64,000 bases of DNA from Streptomyces sp. ADI96-02. Its GTDB lineage: Bacteria > Actinomycetota > Actinomycetes > Streptomycetales > Streptomycetaceae. The position numbers were made by a program, and so were the translations under genes. Below are positions 53,729 through 61,758 of this stretch, piece after piece (the first letter of the stretch is position 1; every line of letters begins with the position of its first letter). The notes beneath the pieces are model-generated. The model ran no database searches. It was not told the origin of the DNA and was given only the letters and a program-made list of their open reading frames with translations. The stretch spans positions 423,788 to 487,787 of the forward strand of contig NZ_ML123034.1 of NCBI RefSeq assembly GCF_003846185.1, written 5' to 3'.

Positions 53729-56583
53729 GCCTGGCCTCCGGTGGTGTCGCGGCGTCGGCGGGCCGTGCGGATCGCGCCCCAGCCGCCGAGCACGAGCGCC
53801 GCCGCCGCGGCGGCCAGGGCGGCGACCCGGGCTCCGGTGGCGGCGAGGCTGCCGCCCGTACCGCCGGCCGGGCCCCCGGGGGAACCGGTGCCGCCTCTGT
53901 CCTCACCTGTGGTGATGATGGTGGGGGCGGAGGGAGGTCCGCCCGGCTTCGCGGAAGGGCTCGGGATCGGCTCGGGCGAAGTGCCGCTCAGATCGCGGGT
54001 CAGCACGCCGAAGGAGATTCCGGTGGCCCCGCCGACGGCCTGGGCGGAGGCGCGGACGTCGGATCCGGGTTGGCCGCCCTTGACCACGTTGAAGCCGCCG
54101 TCCTTGTTCTGCTGGGAGGCCAGGAACTTCCGGGCCTTCGCGAGGTGGCCCCTGTATTTCGCGGAGTCCAGCGACAGGCCCTGGATCGCGAGGGCCGCGG
54201 AGTTGACGGAGTTGCCGGAGGCCCCGGGGAATCCGCCGTCGGGGAGCTGCTGGGCGGCCAGCCAGGCGAGGGCCTTGTCCACGGCCGCCTGCGAGGCGGG
54301 ATCGGGGAGGAGGTCCACGGTCATCGCGGCCATGGCGGTGGAGTCGACGTCGGGATCGCTCTTCTCGCCGGTCAGGCTGGGCCAGGATCCGGTCGAGGGG
54401 TCCTGGAGGCTCTTGAGGTAGGTGATCGGTTCGGTCGCGGCTGCGCTCTCGCCGGCCCGGATCTGGGCGATGACGCCGAGGGACTGGGAGAAGACGGAGT
54501 TCGCGTAGGCGTAGTTGCCCTTGGCGGCGCACTTCCTGGGGTCGGCCGGGGTCGCCGCCGGGCAGACGCCCCTGGCGAGTGCGGCGATCAGGTCCTGTCC
54601 GCCGAAGTCGCGGGGGTCGCGGCCGACGGCCTCGGCGAGCACCGCCGCCTTGCCGATGAAGCCGCCGCCCGCGTGCTTGGTCCCGATCCGGGTCCACGCG
54701 TCGAGGTCGCGGCCCGTACCGTCCTCGCCGCCCTCGTCGAGGAAGTCGACGATGTTGCGCAGGGTGGCGTTGTCGTGGCCGGTGGCGGCGAGGGCGTAGG
54801 CGCCGTCGATGGTCATGCCGAAGTCCGCGAAGCGCGGGCTGGACTCGTAGTAGCGGCCTTGGGCGAGGCGGGAGGCGAGGTAGGCCGAACCCTTCTTGAG
54901 ATCCGGTCCTTCACCGGCCGGGGGCCCGGTCGGCGGGGTCGTCGTGGGAGGGTCGGTGGGCGGTGTGGTCGGTGGCTCGGGCTCCTCGGTGGTCAGCAGC
55001 ACCAGGTCGCTCTTCGCGCCCGCCATGACGGCCGTGGTGGTGGCGTACAGCAGCGGGTCCAAGGTGCCCTCCTCGAAGGCGAAGCCGCCACCGGGGAGTT
55101 GCTGCCGGGAGAGCCAGGAGACACCCGCGTCGGCGTGGCCCCGGTCGCCCAGGGCGCGCAGGGTCTGGGCGACCCAGCCGGTGGCGTGGGCGCTGCCCGG
55201 TGTGCTGTAGGAGGCGGCGGGCCAGGCGCCCGTCGGGAACTGGGACTTCTTGAGCGAGGACCGGGCCCTGGTCACCACGGAGGTGTGGCCGCCGGCCTGC
55301 TGGAGGGCGAGGGCGACGAGCGCGGTGGTTCCCGGCTCGCTCTCGCACACCTGGCCGTCGAGGAGCAGGAAGCTGGGGAACCCGCCGTCGTCGCACTGGA
55401 GTTGGGCCAGGCGTTGGACGGAGTACGCCGGCGGCGTCACGCCGCCGCTCAACAGGGCGATGACGGCCAGGGCCTGGCCCTCGGTCTGCCCGGTCGTACG
55501 GAAGTCTCCCTCGGTCGCGCAGCCGGGGACGGGCTGCGGTGCGTCGGAGCCGCTGCGGCAGACGTTCGCCAGGAGGTCGCCGAGCAGGTCGTGTCCGCCG
55601 AAGGAACGGGGATCGCCGTCCGTGGCCTCGGCGAGGAGCGCGAGGCGGGCGGCGGCGGTGGCGTCCGGCGCCTCGTCCTTCCCGGACCGGTAGGCGTACG
55701 CCTCGGTGTGTTCGGGTCGGGCGAGGAAGCGGGCGATCCGGCGGGCGGTGGGGTCCTCCCGGTCGAACGAGGCCAGTGCGTAGGCGACTTCGGTGGTGGC
55801 GGGGTAGTTAGGCTCGGTGGCGCCTTCGTCGACGACGCGCTGACCGTTCGTCAGCCGATCGGCGAGCCAGCGGGTCGCGGCGGGCAGATCGACCGACCCG
55901 GCGGGCACGTTCGGTGCGGCCGGGTCGCTCGGGTCCGGCGGGTCGCCGCCCTCCGCGCGGACGTCGTCGGGCGTGAACGTGGGCCTGCCCTTGGTGCCGC
56001 CGATGTCCGTACCGCCGTAGACCCAGGCGTCCACGTCACCGGGCTTGAGGGTGCGCGACACCGCGCCCAGTGGACTGTAGGTCCACTTCCGCCGGCCGGG
56101 CGAGGCGGTCCAGTACGACCAGTAGGCGGTGGCCCGCGGGGTGAGGACGCAGTCCTCCTCGGCCGGAGTGGGGTACTTCCCGCCCTCGGCGAAGCCGCCG
56201 CTGCCTATGCGGCAGATGAAGGCGGGACCGTCGTGGCCCGTTCCCTCGGTGGTGAACCCGCCGGTGTGCAGCAGTTCGTAGCCGGTCGTGGGGGTGGTGT
56301 CGCAGCCGCGTACCACCGGGCCGCCCCAGGGTCCGAAGTCCACGGCGACGATGGCGCCCGTCGTGCGTGTGCACCGCTCGACCGGGTCGGCCTCGACCGG
56401 CGGGGCTGCTGTGAGGAGCACCGCTGCCGCGCCGAGTGTCACCAAGGAGGCGGTCAGGAGGGACAGCAGCCGCCGTCCTGCTCCCGCCCCCCGTCTCGCC
56501 CGCTGTTCGGTCCCCACCGCGGCCCTCGTCTCTGCCGGGCGGCTGCGTGCGTGGCGATACGCCCCGCACGGCTGGGAGGCCAT
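53725..56583 (-). CDS. cell-wall-anchored transcobalamin-like protein with two alpha/alpha-toroid domains
   Basis: A 952-aa exported protein. Basic signal region about 23-65; DUF4430-like beta domain about 68-205; first alpha/alpha toroid (prenyltransferase/squalene-cyclase-type repeats such as QCDDGGFPSF and QQLPGGGFAF) about 228-515; a Pro/Thr linker; second toroid about 540-850 (LQDPSTGSWPS, QQLPDGGFPG, QQNKDGGFNV); then a Pro-rich stalk and SLAATG followed by a hydrophobic helix and RRRR, which is a class E sortase LAXTG sorting signal. ATG 56583 has no ribosome binding site; GTG 56517 with GAGGG upstream is a real alternative. A cobalamin riboswitch lies 57 bp upstream. Predicted surface B12 receptor. 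Confidence 0.85.
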   Translation of the reverse strand: MASQPCGAYRHARSRPAETRAAVGTEQRARRGAGAGRRLLSLLTASLVTLGAAAVLLTAAPPVEADPVERCTRTTGAIVAVDFGPWGGPVVRGCDTTPTTGYELLHTGGFTTEGTGHDGPAFICRIGSGGFAEGGKYPTPAEEDCVLTPRATAYWSYWTASPGRRKWTYSPLGAVSRTLKPGDVDAWVYGGTDIGGTKGRPTFTPDDVRAEGGDPPDPSDPAAPNVPAGSVDLPAATRWLADRLTNGQRVVDEGATEPNYPATTEVAYALASFDREDPTARRIARFLARPEHTEAYAYRSGKDEAPDATAAARLALLAEATDGDPRSFGGHDLLGDLLANVCRSGSDAPQPVPGCATEGDFRTTGQTEGQALAVIALLSGGVTPPAYSVQRLAQLQCDDGGFPSFLLLDGQVCESEPGTTALVALALQQAGGHTSVVTRARSSLKKSQFPTGAWPAASYSTPGSAHATGWVAQTLRALGDRGHADAGVSWLSRQQLPGGGFAFEEGTLDPLLYATTTAVMAGAKSDLVLLTTEEPEPPTTPPTDPPTTTPPTGPPAGEGPDLKKGSAYLASRLAQGRYYESSPRFADFGMTIDGAYALAATGHDNATLRNIVDFLDEGGEDGTGRDLDAWTRIGTKHAGGGFIGKAAVLAEAVGRDPRDFGGQDLIAALARGVCPAATPADPRKCAAKGNYAYANSVFSQSLGVIAQIRAGESAAATEPITYLKSLQDPSTGSWPSLTGEKSDPDVDSTAMAAMTVDLLPDPASQAAVDKALAWLAAQQLPDGGFPGASGNSVNSAALAIQGLSLDSAKYRGHLAKARKFLASQQNKDGGFNVVKGGQPGSDVRASAQAVGGATGISFGVLTRDLSGTSPEPIPSPSAKPGGPPSAPTIITTGEDRGGTGSPGGPAGGTGGSLAATGARVAALAAAAAALVLGGWGAIRTARRRRDTTGGQA

Positions 56584-56640
56584 GGGGAAGCGGTGACGAC
56601 CACGCCGTAGTCCGCGACGGCGTTCCTTCGTGCTGAGTGC

Positions 56641-56727
56641 CAGCCCCAGGCATTCCGACTCACCCGGACGAACCGGGCCTACGGTTGCGGGTCAGTGCCG
56701 GAATTCGACCGGCTTCCCCTGGTGCTG
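56641..56727 (-). promoter_or_regulatory. cobalamin riboswitch (compact Cbl-II-like), leftward operon
   Basis: Minus-strand reading contains the core GGGAAGCCGGTCGAATTCCGG, ACTGACCCGCAACCGTAGG, a CCCGG/CCGGG hairpin and the B12 box GAGTCGGAATGCCTGG. P1 is CAGCACCAGG (56727-56718) paired with CCTGGGGCTG (56650-56641), with one mismatch. The element is 87 nt with no P2 or long accessory arm, like the short env8/Cbl-II class. It lies 57 bp before the 952-aa gene start. Confidence 0.9.
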
Positions 56728-56872
56728 ATTGCTTATCAGGCGGAGTGCAACACGGATCCGATCGGGCCGTCAAGATGGTGTTCGTCTCACCCGGGAGTCC
56801 GCGGCGGCGCGCGGCCGGCACCGCCTCCGGACGGCTGGCGGACCCTGGTTCCCTCGGGTAGCGTCCTGGGCT

Positions 56873-56963
56873 GCCACATGGGGGAATCCGGTGAGAGGCC
56901 GGAGCTGACGCGCAGCGGTATGGGGCGGCGGGGGCCGTCTCCGAGCCCGAATGCCCATACGGC
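56873..56963 (+). promoter_or_regulatory. cobalamin riboswitch (compact Cbl-II-like), rightward gene
   Basis: Plus-strand core GGGGAATCCGGTGAGAGGCC, then GGAGCTGACGCGCAGCGGTA and B12 box GAGCCCGAATGCCC. P1 is GCCACATGGG (56873-56882) with CCCATACGGC (56954-56963), a stem with one 2x2 internal loop. A GGCGGC/GCCGTC hairpin forms the third arm. 91 nt; it lies 131 nt before the 470-aa gene start. Confidence 0.92.
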
Positions 56964-57022
56964 GACGCAGTACAGGAAGCCGTACCCCGCGTTCCGGACG
57001 GCGGCTCCCCCGGCCATGCCCG

Positions 57023-57040
57023 GCCGTGCTCGCGCACGGC
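57023..57040 (+). promoter_or_regulatory. hairpin in riboswitch leader, possible expression platform
   Basis: GCCGTGC-TCGC-GCACGGC, perfect 7-bp stem, between the riboswitch and the ribosome binding site of the 470-aa gene. No U-tract; translational control by sequestration is more likely than termination. Confidence 0.5.
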
Positions 57041-57093
57041 GACATCCGGCTTGCACGGGAGCAGCCGGCGTTCGCCGATTCCAGGAGCAGGCC

Positions 57094-58506
57094 ATGTCCC
57101 GTCCTCGCACTTCACGCCGCCTCGCGTTCGCGGTGCCCGCAGCGTTCGGCGCCTTCGCCCTCACCACGCTGCCCGCTTTCGCGACGTCCACCCCGGCGCA
57201 GACAGCCACCTCCAGAACCAACGGCGTCGCCTACCTCAAGTCCCTCCAGGCTGCGGACGGTTCCTATGCGGGGTCCGGGCTGTCCAGCGAGTGGGCGTTC
57301 AGCGCCTTCGCGGCCTCCGGCACCGCCGTCGTCGACGTCGCCCCGGGCGGCGATGCCACCAAGAACGCCCGGAGCGTGTACCGCGACCTGCTGTCCACGG
57401 CGAGTTGGCCGTCCACCTCCCCGGTCGTCACCGACTACGAGCGCGGCACGCTCAACGCCTACGCGGCGGGCATCGACCCGGCGCGCGTCTCGGCGTCGCG
57501 CAACCTGGTCGCGGACATCTACGCGTACTGGCAGACAGCCGAGCCGGGCTACTTCGGCCCGTCCGGGAACTTCAACGGCACCATCTTCGCGACCCTCGCG
57601 CTGAGCGGCGCCAGGACCCAGGCCGGCGGCGCCCGCGTCCCCCAGTCGCTCACCGACGCGCTGGTCGCCCGCATCCGCGCCAACCAGCACAACGACGGCG
57701 GCTGGACGTACCAGAAGGTCGAGGGCAGCCCCACCGGCCTGAACTCTCCGGGCGATGTGGACATGACCGGCGCCGCGATGGCCGCGCTCTGCGTGTCGGG
57801 CGTTCCGCAGACCGACTCGGACGTCGTCCAGGCCAAGAACTTCCTCAAGGGCAAGCTGGTCAACGCCTCCGGCGCCTTCAACTCCCTCTACGGCATCAAC
57901 ACCAGCTCCAACGGCTGGGGCGTCTCCGGCCTCAACGCCTGCGGCATCAACCCGCAGACCGGCGACTTCCTCACCGGTCTCGGCAAGACCCCGATCGACT
58001 TCCTGATCGCCAACCAGTACAACCCGGGCGGCGGCTTCAAGTACAAGCCCGCCGACTCCTCGCCGTCCTCCTACTCCTCGGTCGACGCCCTGCGCGCGGT
58101 GGCCGGCGGCGGCTTCACGGCGACCCCGCCGGTCCCGGTCACCCCCGGGGCCACGCGGTGGGTCGCCCAGCCCTCGTTCACGGCGGGCACCGCGACCGAG
58201 CTCGCGCTGTCCGTCGACGACGGCGCCGGCAACCTCAAGGTGTGCTCGGTGGCCTTCACGCCGACGGGCACGACCACGACCCTGGGCGACGTCCTGAGCG
58301 CCGCGACGAGCGGCGCCACTCCGTCCGGCTGCGTCACGAGCGCGACCCCCGCGTCCGGCACCGGCGCGATCACGGCCGTGGGCGGCAAGGCCAACAGCGA
58401 TGCGAACACGTGGAAGGTCAGCGTCGACGGCTCCTCCTTCGCCGGCGCCCTCCGCGAGAAGGTGATCAACGTGGGCGACACGATCGCCCTGCGCTGGGGG
58501 GCCTGA
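57094..58506 (+). CDS. secreted transcobalamin-like protein (alpha/alpha toroid plus DUF4430-like domain)
   Basis: A 470-aa exported protein without membrane anchor. Signal peptide about 1-32 (AVPAAFGAFALTTLPAFA). Alpha/alpha toroid about 40-350 with repeats (YLKSLQAADGSYAG, NQHNDGGWTYQK, NQYNPGGGFKYKP). C-terminal beta domain about 355-470 (TLGDVLSAATSG, ITAVGGKANSDANTWKVSVD, VINVGDTIALRWGA) with the DUF4430 signature. The order toroid then beta domain is that of human transcobalamin and intrinsic factor. ATG 57094 has AGGAGCAGGCC. A cobalamin riboswitch lies upstream. Predicted free extracellular B12 carrier. Confidence 0.88.
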   Translation: MSRPRTSRRLAFAVPAAFGAFALTTLPAFATSTPAQTATSRTNGVAYLKSLQAADGSYAGSGLSSEWAFSAFAASGTAVVDVAPGGDATKNARSVYRDLLSTASWPSTSPVVTDYERGTLNAYAAGIDPARVSASRNLVADIYAYWQTAEPGYFGPSGNFNGTIFATLALSGARTQAGGARVPQSLTDALVARIRANQHNDGGWTYQKVEGSPTGLNSPGDVDMTGAAMAALCVSGVPQTDSDVVQAKNFLKGKLVNASGAFNSLYGINTSSNGWGVSGLNACGINPQTGDFLTGLGKTPIDFLIANQYNPGGGFKYKPADSSPSSYSSVDALRAVAGGGFTATPPVPVTPGATRWVAQPSFTAGTATELALSVDDGAGNLKVCSVAFTPTGTTTTLGDVLSAATSGATPSGCVTSATPASGTGAITAVGGKANSDANTWKVSVDGSSFAGALREKVINVGDTIALRWGA

Positions 58507-58529
58507 CCTCGCGTGGACTGACTCCCCGT

Positions 58530-58559
58530 GGGTGGGGGCCCGGCGGCGGGCCCCCACCC
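58530..58559 (+). terminator. strong hairpin terminator
   Basis: A perfect 13-bp stem GGGTGGGGGCCCG / CGGGCCCCCACCC with GCGG loop, 23 bp after the 470-aa gene stop. Confidence 0.85.
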
Positions 58560-59039
58560 GGGCGGGCCGGGTCACCCGCCGGCCCGCCTGCCGCCGGCGG
58601 GCCCAGAGGTACGCCTCGCCAGGCTGGACGCCGCCGTGCGGGTCGCGGCGCGCGGCTCACCTGGTCAGTCTCTCTCGGCGAGATTCGCACACAGCTGACG
58701 GCCTCTCAACGGGCCGGAGGGCGATCTGGGCCGGCCTCGCCTTCAAACCGGCTGGTGTTGGTGTTCGCAGCCTCACCGTTCCCTCTCGGCCATCGCGGTC
58801 GAACCGTGGACACCGTCCCGGGCCAGAGTGTCGGAGGCCGCCGGAGTCCGTCAGTCAGCCACTCTGCCTCGGAGGCGGCGACTTCGTCGGAGTGGCGGGC
58901 GCGGTCGGTGAGTTTCGGCTGAAACGGAGGAAGGCTCTTCCCGTCCGCCACAGAGTGATCTTTGAACGCGTTTACCACGAATACTCGAGGCAGCGCGGGA
59001 ACCACGTCACCCGGCTCCACAGTCGTGACCGCCTCGGAC
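58560..59039. other. 480-bp region, no confident gene
   Basis: A minus-strand frame at 58706-59020 (104 codons) reads NAFKDHSVADGKSLPPFQPK and further residues of unusually normal composition for a shadow frame, but I recognise no family and see no ribosome binding site. Base composition is lower in G+C than surroundings. It could be a small unknown gene or the remnant of a lost one. Confidence 0.35.
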
Positions 59040-59462
59040 CTACCCGAGGAACGACAACCGCACCTGACGCCGCGGATTGTCCCTGTTCGTGTCCACCAGG
59101 CACACCGACTGCCACGTCCCCAGCTCCAGCCGTCCGCCGATCACCGGCAGGGTGGCGTGCGGCGGGACCAGGGCCGGGAGTACGTGGTCGCGGCCGTGGC
59201 CCGGGGCGCCGTGGCGGTGTTGCCAGCGGTCGTCCGCCGGGAGCAGGTGGTGGAGGGTGGCGAGGAGGTCGTCGTCGCTGCCCGCGCCCGTCTCCAGGAT
59301 CGCGATGCCGGCGGTGGCGTGGGGCACGAAGATGTTGAGCAGGCCGTCCCGGCCGGAAGCCGTGCGGGTGAGGAACTGCTCGCACTCCCCTGTCAGGTCG
59401 ACGACGCGCTCGGTCGCGCCGGTGGTGATGTCGAGGACGTCTGTGGCGAAGGAATCGGACAT
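59040..59462 (-). CDS. YjbQ/UPF0047 family protein (secondary thiamine-phosphate synthase type)
   Basis: A 140-aa single-domain protein. The family signature is present: DLTGECEQFLTRTASGRDGLLNIFVPH (split over residues 23-49), ATAGIAILE, then LLPADDRWQHRHG, GHGRDHVLPALV, and the C-terminal LGTWQSVCLVDTNRDNPRRQV. Some members have weak thiamine-phosphate synthase activity in E. coli; true role is uncertain. ATG 59462 is directly at the domain start. Confidence 0.9.
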   Translation of the reverse strand: MSDSFATDVLDITTGATERVVDLTGECEQFLTRTASGRDGLLNIFVPHATAGIAILETGAGSDDDLLATLHHLLPADDRWQHRHGAPGHGRDHVLPALVPPHATLPVIGGRLELGTWQSVCLVDTNRDNPRRQVRLSFLG

Positions 59463-59553
59463 GCCGCCATCTTCTCTTCCGAAAGTCGAGATGGCACGTC
59501 CACGCTCCGAGACACCATTGCCCTTTCGCGACTTGATCGCTACGTTCATCGCC

Positions 59554-59637
59554 ATGTTCCGATCAGCTCTGCTCACCTCGCGCGGTCACATCGACCTGCT
59601 GCGGGTGGCGTCCGCCGCGTGTCGCCGCGGCTGCTGA
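59554..59637 (+). CDS. 27-aa cysteine-containing leader peptide
   Basis: MFRSALLTSRGHIDLLRVAS, then AACRRGC and TGA. It matches the short putative leader peptides that recur upstream of sulfur-assimilation and sulfonate genes in Streptomyces (conserved R-G-H-I-D-L-L-R-V core with Cys codons near the end). It lies 285 bp upstream of the sulfonate transporter operon on the same strand. Ribosome pausing at the Cys codons when cysteine is scarce could modulate the downstream genes. Start ATG 59554. Confidence 0.85.
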   Translation: MFRSALLTSRGHIDLLRVASAACRRGC

Positions 59638-59922
59638 CGTTCTACCGACGCCCTTCGCGCCCGTTCTGACCGGGTTTGCCGCCCTGTGCGGCCCGTTGGT
59701 CGCCTGTCGCCTTTCCCACGCGCTCGAACGCGCTGTTCGCCTCCACTGAGGTCTCACCTCGCCGTCGCTTCTGACCTCTCGGGTCGAGGGAACGCCGGTC
59801 GAGGTATCCGGGACTGTGGGGCGGCGCGCCTCGACGCCTCGTCTCCGCCCTCGCTCTCCCCCTCCCCGTACTCCGCCGTACGCCCCCTCGTACTCCGGCG
59901 TACGCCCTCCCGTGGAGCCTTC

Positions 59923-60810
59923 GTGACCATCAGCCATGCCCCACCCCCCGATCTGTCCACCGCCCTGGAGAAACCGGCCGACCGGCAGCGCCTGCCGCTC
60001 GAACTGGAGCCCGTCGTCCCGGCATCCGTCCGTCGCGCGCGCCCGCTCTCGTTGCCGCGGTGGTTGCGGCGCACGGCGGGTCCCCTGCTGCTGCTCGCCC
60101 TCTGGCAGGTGCTCAGCGCCACCGGTGTCCTCCATCCGGACGTGCTCGCCTCACCGGGGACCATCGCACGCGCCGGGGCCGATCTCATCGCCGACGGCAC
60201 GCTTCCGGCCGCCATGGGGGTGTCGCTCCAGCGGGTCGCCGTCGGGCTGGTTCTCGGTGTGGTCGTGGGGACCACGCTCGCGCTCGTCTCGGGGCTCTCG
60301 CGGCTCGGCGAGGATCTCGTCGACGCGAGCGTGCAGATGCTGCGCACCGTTCCCTGGGTCGGCCTGATCCCGCTCTTCATCATCTGGCTCGGCATCGGCG
60401 AAGCGCCCAAGGTCGCGCTGATCGCGCTCGGGGTGGCCTTCCATCTGTATCTCAACGTGTACGCCGGAATCCGCGGCGTCGACGCCCAACTCATCGAGGC
60501 AGGTGAGTCGTTGGGGCTCAAGAGGTGGGGGCTGGTGCGCCACGTCGTGCTGCCCGGCGCGCTTCCCGGAGCCATGACCGGCCTGCGCTACTCGCTCGCC
60601 ACCGCCTGGCTGGCGCTCGTCTTCGGCGAATCGATCAACGCCGACGCCGGGATCGGGTTCCTGATGAACCAGGCGCGGGAGTTCTTCCGCACCGATGTGA
60701 TCGTCGTCTGCCTGGTCGTGTACGCCTTCCTCGGCCTCACCGCCGACATGATCGTCCGGACCCTCGAAAGGCTGCTGCTGCAATGGCGACCGACCTTCAC
60801 CGGCCAGTGA
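59923..60810 (+). CDS. ssuC: aliphatic sulfonate ABC transporter permease (SsuC-like)
   Basis: A 295-aa BPD_transp_1 permease with a helix at about 45-65 and five further TM helices (about 95-285). The EAA loop EAGESLGLKRWGLVRHVVLPGA (split) near residues 190-210 contacts the ATPase. The segment LRTVPWVGLIPLFIIWLGIG is typical of sulfonate/nitrate/taurine permeases. GTG 59923 has GTGGAGCC upstream. The stop overlaps the ATPase gene by 28 bp. Confidence 0.92.
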   Translation: MTISHAPPPDLSTALEKPADRQRLPLELEPVVPASVRRARPLSLPRWLRRTAGPLLLLALWQVLSATGVLHPDVLASPGTIARAGADLIADGTLPAAMGVSLQRVAVGLVLGVVVGTTLALVSGLSRLGEDLVDASVQMLRTVPWVGLIPLFIIWLGIGEAPKVALIALGVAFHLYLNVYAGIRGVDAQLIEAGESLGLKRWGLVRHVVLPGALPGAMTGLRYSLATAWLALVFGESINADAGIGFLMNQAREFFRTDVIVVCLVVYAFLGLTADMIVRTLERLLLQWRPTFTGQ

Positions 60811-61622
60811 CCCGCACGGGGCCGCCGGAACCCTCGGACGCCCGGGAGCCGGGAGCCGCCGTACGGGTCGAAGGGCTCACCCGCGCCTTCGACGGGCGCT
60901 CCGTGATCGACGGCCTTGATCTCACCCTGCGGACAGGTGAGTTCACCGCGCTCCTGGGGCGCAGCGGATGCGGGAAGTCGACACTGCTGCGCGTGCTCGC
61001 CGGGCTGGACCGTGAGATATCGGGCACCGTCCTGGTGCCACGGCGGCGAGCCGTCGCCTTCCAGTCGCCGCGACTGATGCCCTGGAAGCGGGTCTGGCGC
61101 AACGTTCTGCTGGGGCTGCCTGGAAAGCCCGAACGCGCTCTGGCCGAGAGGGCGTTGGCGGAGGTCGGGTTGACCGAACGGGCCGGGGCCTGGCCCCGGA
61201 CGCTGTCCGGCGGCGAGGCTCAGCGCGCCTCGCTGGCCAGGGCCCTGGTGCGGGAGCCGGACCTGCTGCTGCTCGACGAGCCGTTCGGGGCGCTGGACGC
61301 CCTCACCCGGATCAGGGCGCAGCAGCTGGTGGCCGAGCTCTGGCAGCGGCGCGGGTGCGCCGTTCTCCTGGTCACGCACGACGTGGACGAGGCGCTGCTG
61401 CTGGCCGACCGGGTCCTGGTGATGCGGGACGGGGGCATCGCGTACGACACGCCCGTCGCCCTGGACCGGCCGCGCGGCGTCGGCGCTCCCGGTTTCGCCG
61501 GGCTGCGCTCGCGGCTGCTGACCGAACTGGGCGTCGACGTACCCGAGTCGGCGGCACCGGGGGCGCGGCCGGATCCGGTCGCGCCCCCGGTGGCGGCGGC
61601 CGTCGACCGCAAAGCCCCCTGA
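60783..61622 (+). CDS. ssuB: sulfonate ABC transporter ATP-binding protein (SsuB-like)
   Basis: A 279-aa ATPase. Walker A GRSGCGKST near residue 60, Q-loop AVAFQSPRLMPWKRV, signature LSGGEAQRASLARAL, Walker B LLLLDEPFGALD, H-loop VTHDVDEAL. The FQSPRLMPW motif is typical of nitrate/sulfonate/taurine ATPases. ATG 60783 lies inside the end of the permease gene, so translation is coupled. Confidence 0.94.
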   Translation: MATDLHRPVTRTGPPEPSDAREPGAAVRVEGLTRAFDGRSVIDGLDLTLRTGEFTALLGRSGCGKSTLLRVLAGLDREISGTVLVPRRRAVAFQSPRLMPWKRVWRNVLLGLPGKPERALAERALAEVGLTERAGAWPRTLSGGEAQRASLARALVREPDLLLLDEPFGALDALTRIRAQQLVAELWQRRGCAVLLVTHDVDEALLLADRVLVMRDGGIAYDTPVALDRPRGVGAPGFAGLRSRLLTELGVDVPESAAPGARPDPVAPPVAAAVDRKAP

Positions 61623-61758
61623 GATCACGACCGGCCCCCGGCCTCCCACGAGCTCTTCCCGCCCGTACGAAACTCCCGTGCACCCGATCCCCCGTGCGGC
61701 ACCCCGTACATCCATCACCCTCTACGGCACCGCCCGTGCACCTCTGACGGAGACCCTC

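Noticed and set aside
53725..58506. Terpene (squalene/prenyl) cyclase function for the toroid proteins
   Set aside because: They have signal peptides, lack the DxDD-type catalytic acid motif and are under cobalamin riboswitches; the shared fold is better explained by transcobalamin-like ligand binding.
59638..59922. Possible SAM or other classical riboswitch before the sulfonate genes
   Set aside because: I could not build any known riboswitch core here; the Cys leader peptide explains the leader better.
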